55,065 bases of DNA from Mycobacterium sp. 1164985.4. Lineage in GTDB: Bacteria > Actinomycetota > Actinomycetes > Mycobacteriales > Mycobacteriaceae. A program made the translations under genes and the position numbers. Numbering within the stretch: position 1 is the first letter of the stretch; each line of letters opens with the position of its first letter. The notes beneath the pieces are model-generated. The model was given only the letters and a program-made list of their open reading frames with translations, ran no database searches and was not told the DNA's origin. The DNA is taken from contig NZ_LZMD01000095.1 in assembly GCF_001668575.1 (NCBI RefSeq), positions 1-55,065 on the forward strand, written 5' to 3'. Below are positions 49,789 through 55,065 of the stretch, piece after piece.

Positions 49789-51647
49789 GCGTCGCGCCGG
49801 GCGTTGAGCAGATCGATCACTTGCTTGACCAGGTCGTCGATGTCCGCGCCGGTGGTGTCGAGCACCAGATCCGGGTTTTCCGGTGGCTCGTACGGGGCGT
49901 CGACGCCGGTGAGGCCCTTCAGTTCTCCCGCACGCGCCCGTGCGTACAGGCCCTTGGGATCTCGCCGTTCGCACTCGTCGACAGGCGTGGCGATGTGCAC
50001 TTCGATGAAGGGGAGCTTGGCAGCGTCGTTGAGCGCGCGGGCGGTCTCGCGGTCGGACTTCAGCGGTGAGACCAACGACGCCAACGCCACCACACCGGCG
50101 TCGGCGAACAATCGGGTGAGATGGCCGACCCGGCGGATGTTTTCCGCGCGGTCACCGGCCGAGAACCCCAGATCGTCGGAGAGCCCGTGTCGGATGTTGT
50201 CACCGTCGAGAAGATAGGCCACGTCCCCGGATTCGACGAGGGCGCGTTCGACGGCCACCGCGATCGTCGACTTGCCCGATGCGGGGAGGCCGGTGAACCA
50301 GATGGTGGCTCCACGTTGGCCGGTGGCCGACCATCGGAAGTCCCGGTCGAGGGACGATGGGTGCCAGCGGATGTCGTTGCGTGTCTGTTCGCCCGGTTTG
50401 ACCTCACGCGGCTCGAGGATCGTTCCCGCGCCGACGGTGTCGTTGGTGGCCTCGTCGATCAGGATGAACGCGCCGCTGTCCCGGTTCTCGGCGTAGGGGT
50501 CGGCGATCACCACCGAGCTCGTGCGTAGGGTGATCTCGCCAATGTCGTTGAGCACCAGCTCAACCGGATTGTCCAGCTCGTCGAGCGTCTCCGGATCGAG
50601 GCGGCTGTGCAGCGCCTGCACGGTGGCGCGAACCGTCTTCGCTCCCTGTTTGAGCGCAAGTCGATCGCCTGCGCGCAACGGGCCTTCCCGGAACCAGCAC
50701 ACCGTCGCGTCGAGTTCCCGGGCGAGCACGGGGAGGACGGCGTCGTCGGAGCCGCTGACTAGAACGTCACCACGACCGACGTCGATGTCGTCGGCCAACT
50801 CCACGGAAACCGACAGTGGCGCAACGGCAACGGATCGCTGGTCGTCGAGCGTATCGACCAGCGTCACTGTGGAGCGGGTGCCGGAAGGGAGGCTGACCAC
50901 CGGGTCGCCGACCTTGAGCGTCCCGCCGGAGAGCCGTCCGGTGTAGCGGCGCCGCTGCTCGGCGGTGGGGCGCGACACCCACTGCACCGGAAGCCTCAAC
51001 ATGGTGGATTCCGCCTGCGGCGCAGTGAGCTCGATGCTCTCGAGATACTCCAGCAGCGTCGGCCCGTCATACCAGGGGGTGTTCTGCGACCGGTGGACGA
51101 CGTTGTCACCGAGCTTGGCCGCGATCGGGATCACCGTGATGTCGATGTTGCCGAGGCGGGCGGCGACCTGCTGCAGCTCCTTGTGCACTTCGGTGAATCG
51201 GGTCTCGTCGAAGTCGACGAGGTCGATCTTGTTGACGGTCGCGACGAAGTGCTTGATGCCCAACAATTTCGCGATGCGCGCGTGTCGATTGGTCTGGCGC
51301 AGGACGCCGGCGCGCGCGTCGACGAGCAGGACTGCGGCGTGAGCGTTGGACGCACCCGTGAACATGTTGCGGGTGTAGCGCTCGTGACCAGGCGTGTCGG
51401 CGAGGATGTAGCTACGTGTGTCCGTCGAGAAGAACCGGTAGGCCACGTCGATCGTGATGCCCTGCTCGCGTTCTGCGCGCAGACCGTCGGAGAGAGCCGC
51501 CAGGTCGGCGATGCCCTCCGCGTCGGTGACGGCCTCGAGGTGATCCGTTGGGAGGCTGTCGGTGTCGTGTAGAAGGCGCCCGATCAGCGTGCTCTTGCCG
51601 TCATCGACCGATCCGGCCGTGGTGATGCGGAGAAGTTGACGGGTCAT
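49776..51647 (-). CDS. cysNC: Bifunctional sulfate adenylyltransferase subunit 1/APS kinase CysNC
   Basis: A 623-residue fusion. The N-terminal GTPase CysN domain has P-loop GSVDDGKST (residues 12-20), DTPGHERYTRNM as the G3 region, and NKIDLVD for guanine specificity. The C-terminal APS kinase (CysC) starts around residue 440, with P-loop GLPASGKST (about 453) and DGDNIRHGLSDDLGFS. With CysD it makes APS from sulfate and ATP, driven by GTP hydrolysis, then PAPS. The ATG overlaps the cysD stop (TGATG). In M. tuberculosis cysD-cysNC is elsewhere, so its place next to stf0 here is notable. Confidence 0.93.
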   Translation of the reverse strand: MTRQLLRITTAGSVDDGKSTLIGRLLHDTDSLPTDHLEAVTDAEGIADLAALSDGLRAEREQGITIDVAYRFFSTDTRSYILADTPGHERYTRNMFTGASNAHAAVLLVDARAGVLRQTNRHARIAKLLGIKHFVATVNKIDLVDFDETRFTEVHKELQQVAARLGNIDITVIPIAAKLGDNVVHRSQNTPWYDGPTLLEYLESIELTAPQAESTMLRLPVQWVSRPTAEQRRRYTGRLSGGTLKVGDPVVSLPSGTRSTVTLVDTLDDQRSVAVAPLSVSVELADDIDVGRGDVLVSGSDDAVLPVLARELDATVCWFREGPLRAGDRLALKQGAKTVRATVQALHSRLDPETLDELDNPVELVLNDIGEITLRTSSVVIADPYAENRDSGAFILIDEATNDTVGAGTILEPREVKPGEQTRNDIRWHPSSLDRDFRWSATGQRGATIWFTGLPASGKSTIAVAVERALVESGDVAYLLDGDNIRHGLSDDLGFSAGDRAENIRRVGHLTRLFADAGVVALASLVSPLKSDRETARALNDAAKLPFIEVHIATPVDECERRDPKGLYARARAGELKGLTGVDAPYEPPENPDLVLDTTGADIDDLVKQVIDLLNARRDAQPT

Positions 51648-52558
51648 CAGAAGTACCCCTCGCGTTTGCGGTCTTCCATGGCGGCGACCGAGGTGCGGTC
51701 GTCGGCTCGCGTCTCACCACGTTCCGACACTGTGGCAGCGGAGATCTCGGCGATCACCCGCTGGATGTCGACGGCTCGCGAGCGCACCGCACCGGTGATG
51801 GTCAGGTCACCGACGGTCCGGTAGCGCACCCACTCGACCGAAGACGCCTCGCCGTCGCCGGGTTTGGCGTACTCGGACACCGCGAGAAGGATGCCGTCGC
51901 GTTCGAAGACCTCGCGTTCGTGGGCGAAGTAGATCGACGGCAGCTCCAGGTTCTCGAGTTCGATGTAGCGCCACACGTCGAGCTCGGTCCAGTTGCTCAG
52001 CGGGAACACGCGGACCTGTTCGCCCTTCCTGATGCGGCCGTTGTACAGCGACCACGGCTCCGGTCGCTGGGCCCGGGGATCCCACTGGCCGAACTCGTCG
52101 CGGAAGGACAGGATGCGTTCCTTTGCACGGGCGCGCTCCTCGTCGCGGCGGGCCCCGCCGAACGCCGCGTCGAAACCACCCGCCTCGAGCGCGTCGAGCA
52201 GCGTGCGGGTCTGCTGGCGATTGCGCGAGGCGCCGGGTCCGGGATCGGGGACGCGGCCCTTGTCGATCGACTCCTGCACCGATGCCACGATCAACCGGTG
52301 CCCTTCGCCTTCGACGCGGCGATCGCGGAACTCGATGACCTCGGGGAAATTGTGTCCGGTGTCGACGTGCATGACCGGGAACGGCAGCGGCGACGGGCGA
52401 AAAGCCTTCTCGGCGAGGCGAAGCAACACGATCGAGTCCTTGCCCGCGGAGAACAGCAGCACCGGGCGCTCCAGTTCGGCGACCACCTCGCGGATGATGT
52501 GGACCGCCTCGGCCTCCAACAGCCGGAGCTCGTCGACGTGCAGGGTGTCGACCGTCAT
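51647..52558 (-). CDS. cysD: Sulfate adenylyltransferase subunit 2 CysD
   Basis: A 303-residue PP-loop ATP pyrophosphatase that forms APS with CysN. The PP-loop is FSAGKDS (residues 36-42), followed by the HVDTGHNFPEVIEFRD segment and the conserved C-terminal RKREGYF. The ATG at 52558 overlaps the stf0 stop (ATGA); a longer frame would extend into stf0. Translational coupling with both neighbours points to coordinated production of PAPS and of the sulfotransferase that uses it. Confidence 0.93.
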   Translation of the reverse strand: MTVDTLHVDELRLLEAEAVHIIREVVAELERPVLLFSAGKDSIVLLRLAEKAFRPSPLPFPVMHVDTGHNFPEVIEFRDRRVEGEGHRLIVASVQESIDKGRVPDPGPGASRNRQQTRTLLDALEAGGFDAAFGGARRDEERARAKERILSFRDEFGQWDPRAQRPEPWSLYNGRIRKGEQVRVFPLSNWTELDVWRYIELENLELPSIYFAHEREVFERDGILLAVSEYAKPGDGEASSVEWVRYRTVGDLTITGAVRSRAVDIQRVIAEISAATVSERGETRADDRTSVAAMEDRKREGYF

Positions 52559-53355
52559 GTGGGAAGCCCCTCCTTCTCGGCGTCCGCCCGGTAGCGGTCG
52601 ACCCATTCGTCGGAGCGTTGGTCGGCCTGCCGTTCGAGTACCGGTTCCGGCGCAAGCCGCCGGTCCTGTCCGAGCGCTTCGAGGATGTCGCCGACGATCT
52701 GGGAAAGGTTGCGCCACAACACCGGATACGGCACCTCCAGCGGAGCGACCCCTTCTTCGGCGAACCAGTTGCGCCAGCCCTCTTCTTGGGCCCGCAGCAT
52801 GGTCACGACGTGGGCGATGGCACCGGCGTGGTATTCGGCGCGGGCATCGCGTGTCGGATCGGGCCGTCCGCGCCATACCCGCGTCTGCACCGCCCGCCAG
52901 AACGAAACAGCCTGCGACACAACATCAGGGCGGTGGACGTGGATGAAGAACGGGTCACTGCCGACGACATCCCGGATGGCTGACAACAGGCCGGTGCCGG
53001 ATCGGTCGGACAGCCCGCTGGCCCGCTCGAGCAGCAGCGGCGTCTGGTTCCACATCAGCTTGCCGCCCCAGATGCCGTTGGGGGTGCGGCCCACTGTGCG
53101 GATGTAGTCACGCCAGATCTCTGGGGGAGCGAGGTCGGGCTTACCCTCGTCGAGAGGGTCCAGGAGGCGCAGGATCGACTCGTCGGTCACGCCCTCGAAC
53201 CACTGCCGCGGCTGTGGCGACTGACTTGTGCTGGGCAGGTATTGAAAGAACTCGCCGGGTTCACCGGCGACACCCGTCGCGCGCAGTGACTCCACGAGCA
53301 GCGTGCTGCCGCTGCGTTGAGAGGCCAGGACGAGATAGGCCGTCGGGGCTGACAT
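52555..53355 (-). CDS. stf0: Stf0-type (trehalose) sulfotransferase
   Basis: A 266-residue cytosolic sulfotransferase. The PAPS 5'-phosphosulfate loop is ASQRSGSTLL, and the following GEPGEFFQYLP contains Glu35, which lines up with the proposed catalytic base of M. smegmatis Stf0. The FIHVHRPDVVSQAVSFWRA segment is the 3'-phosphate-binding region. Stf0 transfers sulfate from PAPS to trehalose, giving trehalose-2-sulfate, the core of sulfolipids in M. tuberculosis. The final product in this organism is unknown. Directly upstream of cysD, with a 4-base overlap, and 65 bases downstream of a sulfatase gene. Confidence 0.9.
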   Translation of the reverse strand: MSAPTAYLVLASQRSGSTLLVESLRATGVAGEPGEFFQYLPSTSQSPQPRQWFEGVTDESILRLLDPLDEGKPDLAPPEIWRDYIRTVGRTPNGIWGGKLMWNQTPLLLERASGLSDRSGTGLLSAIRDVVGSDPFFIHVHRPDVVSQAVSFWRAVQTRVWRGRPDPTRDARAEYHAGAIAHVVTMLRAQEEGWRNWFAEEGVAPLEVPYPVLWRNLSQIVGDILEALGQDRRLAPEPVLERQADQRSDEWVDRYRADAEKEGLPT

Positions 53356-53402
53356 GCGCGCAGCTTACCCACACGGCAATAGTCTGACACCACATGCGGT
53401 TT

Positions 53403-53417
53403 CGCTCACGCTGAGCG
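53403..53417. terminator. Small inverted repeat between sulfatase and stf0 genes
   Basis: CGCTCA and TGAGCG flank a 3-base spacer four bases beyond the sulfatase stop, on the path to stf0. It could weakly attenuate read-through or act as an operator for stf0. The short arms make either role tentative. Confidence 0.3.
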
Positions 53418-53420
53418 TAA

Positions 53421-54788
53421 TTATTGGCCGCTGTGGTCGTCCTCGATGCCGCGCTCGGTCGCGATCGCGGAGCGGCTCGGCAGGGGTCCCTGGATACGCA
53501 TGTAGGTTTCGGTGTAACGCTCCGAGATCCGGGTGCCCGCGAACTCCGACGGGATGACGTCGTTGGTCTTGACGCGCCAGTCGTTGAGGAGCAGCGCCAA
53601 CTCATTGGCAATCGCTTCCGCCTCGTCCGGCCCGCCAGGGCCGAGCAGGTTGGTCGACTCGGACGGGTCGGCGCGCAGGTCGTAGAGCTCCCGTTGCGGT
53701 CGCTCGGCCCGGACTAGAGGAGCGACGATCCGACCGGGCGCGCTGTCGGCGATGTCCCACGGCAGATCCAGCAGCGGCCTCGACGCGTAGTTCTCGATGT
53801 AGCTGTATTCCTTGGTCCGGATCGCCCGGATCGGGTCGAAGGAGTCATGGTACGTCTTCGTGGTGTACACCTCGGTGCGAACCGGCGGCTCAGGGCCGGC
53901 CAGCAGAGCGGGCTTGTGCGACACCCCTTCGACGTCTGTGGGCACTTGGAGGCCGAGGAGTTCGAGCAGAGTCGGAAGCAGGTCGACACCGCTGAACAAC
54001 TCGTCGTAGACCCTCGGCTCGATGTCGGCGTCGAGGGGCGGGCGCACGATCATGGCGATGCCCGTACCTGCGTCGTACAACGTCGATTTGGCGCGGGGCA
54101 GAGCCGGGCCGTGATCGGTCATGAACACCACCCAGGTGGTGCGGTCCAGGCCCGTCGCCGACAGACTGTCGAGAAGCCTGCCGACGGCGGCGTCGGCCAC
54201 CGAGATCGCTCCGTAGAACTCGGCGAGATCGTCACGGACCTCCGCTGCGTCGGGCAGATAGTCGGGTACAGCGACGCCGGTTGCGTCGGCCGGCTCGTAT
54301 CTGTCGCGGGGATACGGTCGGTGGGTCTCGAAGAAGCCCGCGGTCAACAGGAATGGCTCCTCGGGCGTGTTCGTCAGCCACTTCGCCGCTTGTTCAACGA
54401 CGTACTCGCAGTAGGAGTTCGAGACGTCGAATTCGTCGAAGCCCAGCTTCGCCGGGTACGAGGTCTCGTGTTGCATGCCGAACAGTGCTGTGTGCCAACC
54501 GGACTCGGACAGGATCTGCGGCAGGGTACGGACGCCGGAGCGGTACTCCCATCCGTGGTGCGCCAACCCCACCAAGCCGTTGCTCTGGGGGTATCGGCCC
54601 GTGAACAGGGAGCCACGCGACGGTGAGCAGAGTGGTGCGGTCGCGTGCGCGCGGGTGAAGAGGATGCTCTCGGCGGCGAAGGCGTCGAGGTGGGGACTCG
54701 ACACGTCGTCGTGACCGTACGCGCCGAGATAGCGCCCTAGGTCGTGCCAGTGCACGATCAGCACGTTGTCTCGCCGCGGGTCTGTCAC
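53421..54788 (-). CDS. Sulfatase, formylglycine-dependent (Rv0296c-like)
   Basis: A 455-residue arylsulfatase/N-sulfoglucosamine-sulfohydrolase-like enzyme. The maturation motif CSPSRGSLFTG supplies the Cys converted to formylglycine (C-x-P-x-R), and DHG in VFMTDHGPAL is a metal-binding segment. At the N-terminal metal position the usual Asp-Asp is replaced by His-Asp in VHWHDLGRY. No signal peptide is seen, so it acts in the cytosol or is exported by another route. The GTG at 54788 follows AAAGGA; an ATG at 54848 lacks such a site. It probably heads the sulfatase-stf0-cysD-cysNC unit. Confidence 0.87.
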   Translation of the reverse strand: MTDPRRDNVLIVHWHDLGRYLGAYGHDDVSSPHLDAFAAESILFTRAHATAPLCSPSRGSLFTGRYPQSNGLVGLAHHGWEYRSGVRTLPQILSESGWHTALFGMQHETSYPAKLGFDEFDVSNSYCEYVVEQAAKWLTNTPEEPFLLTAGFFETHRPYPRDRYEPADATGVAVPDYLPDAAEVRDDLAEFYGAISVADAAVGRLLDSLSATGLDRTTWVVFMTDHGPALPRAKSTLYDAGTGIAMIVRPPLDADIEPRVYDELFSGVDLLPTLLELLGLQVPTDVEGVSHKPALLAGPEPPVRTEVYTTKTYHDSFDPIRAIRTKEYSYIENYASRPLLDLPWDIADSAPGRIVAPLVRAERPQRELYDLRADPSESTNLLGPGGPDEAEAIANELALLLNDWRVKTNDVIPSEFAGTRISERYTETYMRIQGPLPSRSAIATERGIEDDHSGQ

Positions 54789-54871
54789 TGCGGATCCTTT
54801 CGTCGTCGTCGACGTTCCCACTTCATCCTGCGAAGCGTGAACGGGCAACCCTTTGACTCACGGCCATGGCC

Positions 54872-54891
54872 TCAGGTCTGCCGTGACCTGA
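54872..54891. promoter_or_regulatory. Inverted repeat TCAGGTC-N6-GACCTGA upstream of the sulfatase gene
   Basis: Perfect 7-base arms at 54872-54878 and 54885-54891, about 85 bases upstream of the GTG start. A candidate operator for the sulfatase unit or a terminator for a gene lying to the right. No neighbouring regulator is in view. Confidence 0.4.
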
Positions 54892-54918
54892 CGCTCGGTG
54901 CCGCGGGTCCACGGCAGG

Positions 54919-54979
54919 TTATCCCCAGGTTTTGGGCCGACGGTTCTCGGAGTTGTCCCCAAGTTCTGGTTCATCCACA
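54919..54979. repeat. Three DnaA-box-like 9-mers in 61 bases
   Basis: TTATCCCCA (54919-54927), TTGTCCCCA (54953-54961) and TCATCCACA (54971-54979) each differ by one base from DnaA box forms TTATCCACA or TTGTCCACA. All lie on the plus strand. No dnaA or dnaN gene is nearby, so an origin is unlikely. Confidence 0.35.
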
Positions 54980-55065
54980 GATGTGGTTGTGGCGGGTGGT
55001 TGGGGGTGGGGCGGGTCGGGGGTGGTGGTTAGTTGGTAGGAAGGCGGGGGGGTTCGTTTTGGGGG

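Larger units (their letters stand above)
54789..55065. other. Right-end non-coding stretch with repeats and G-rich strand
   Basis: No convincing gene is seen here. It holds the presumed sulfatase promoter, an inverted repeat (54872-54891), three DnaA-box-like 9-mers (54919-54979) and a G-rich segment from about 54985 to the window edge with runs GGGGG, GGGG and GGGGGGG. Sequence of this sort occurs next to 13E12/DUF222 HNH-endonuclease genes in actinobacteria as I recall, so such a gene may begin beyond the window. That is an inference. Confidence 0.45.

Noticed and set aside
54919..54979. Chromosomal replication origin
   Set aside because: Three DnaA-box-like sites are present but there is no dnaA, dnaN, AT-rich unwinding element or gene-orientation change of the kind seen at oriC.

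Overview
The window is high-GC actinobacterial DNA from a mycobacterium, most likely an environmental, fast-growing Mycobacterium/Mycolicibacterium. The reasons are a complete ESX-3 type VII secretion locus with PE and PPE genes, GTG starts, leaderless-looking starts, and a gene order from about 20.8 kb to the right end that, from memory, follows M. tuberculosis Rv0269c to Rv0296c (LigD-type polymerase, fadD2, fadE6, Rv0272c-like hydrolase, glyoxalase, TetR, Rv0276-like, methyltransferase, ESX-3, Rv0293c-like hydrolase, tam, stf0, sulfatase). Names rest on motif reading and remembered gene order; no database was searched.

Region 1 (1-12.9 kb) is an accessory catabolic island of CoA-dependent degradation genes for an unidentified acid: two amidohydrolases, a DUF35/thiolase-like pair, an HpcH/HpaI-type aldolase, a TauD-like Fe(II)/2-oxoglutarate dioxygenase, a D-2-hydroxyacid dehydrogenase, two enoyl-CoA hydratases, two acyl-CoA dehydrogenases, a DapB-like reductase coupled to a nitroreductase, and one TetR regulator. 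Its divergent promoters carry clear inverted repeats. Region 2 (12.8-20.8 kb) is housekeeping and stress-related: a YihY/BrkB membrane protein, a LigD-type primase-polymerase, a CobW-type GTPase, two tandem coiled-coil proteins (one with a CsbD domain), an AzgA-type purine permease, a MarR regulator divergent from a DinB-like TIGR03086 protein, a NYN ribonuclease-like protein and a STAS protein.

Region 3 (20.8-33.1 kb) holds a second LigD-type polymerase, the fadD2-SDR pair, and a minus-strand block of alpha/beta hydrolase, D-2-hydroxyacid dehydrogenase, the double-domain dehydrogenase fadE6 and a small secreted protein. A glyoxalase-fold gene, a TetR regulator divergent from an MpaB/DUF2236 oxygenase-like gene, and an SAM methyltransferase follow. 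Region 4 (33.2-47.8 kb) is ESX-3 in canonical order, eccA3-eccB3-eccC3-PE5-PPE4-esxG-esxH-espG3-eccD3-mycP3-eccE3, tightly coupled and preceded by two IdeR-box-like palindromes, as expected for an iron-regulated system.

Region 5 (47.8-54.8 kb) has an alpha/beta hydrolase and trans-aconitate methyltransferase. Then comes a minus-strand run of sulfatase, Stf0-type sulfotransferase, cysD and cysNC, which puts sulfate activation, sulfotransfer and sulfate ester hydrolysis in one likely transcription unit. The final 280 bases are non-coding as far as I can see: an inverted repeat, three DnaA-box-like 9-mers and a strongly G-rich strand. I saw no tRNA, rRNA, insertion sequence or CRISPR array.
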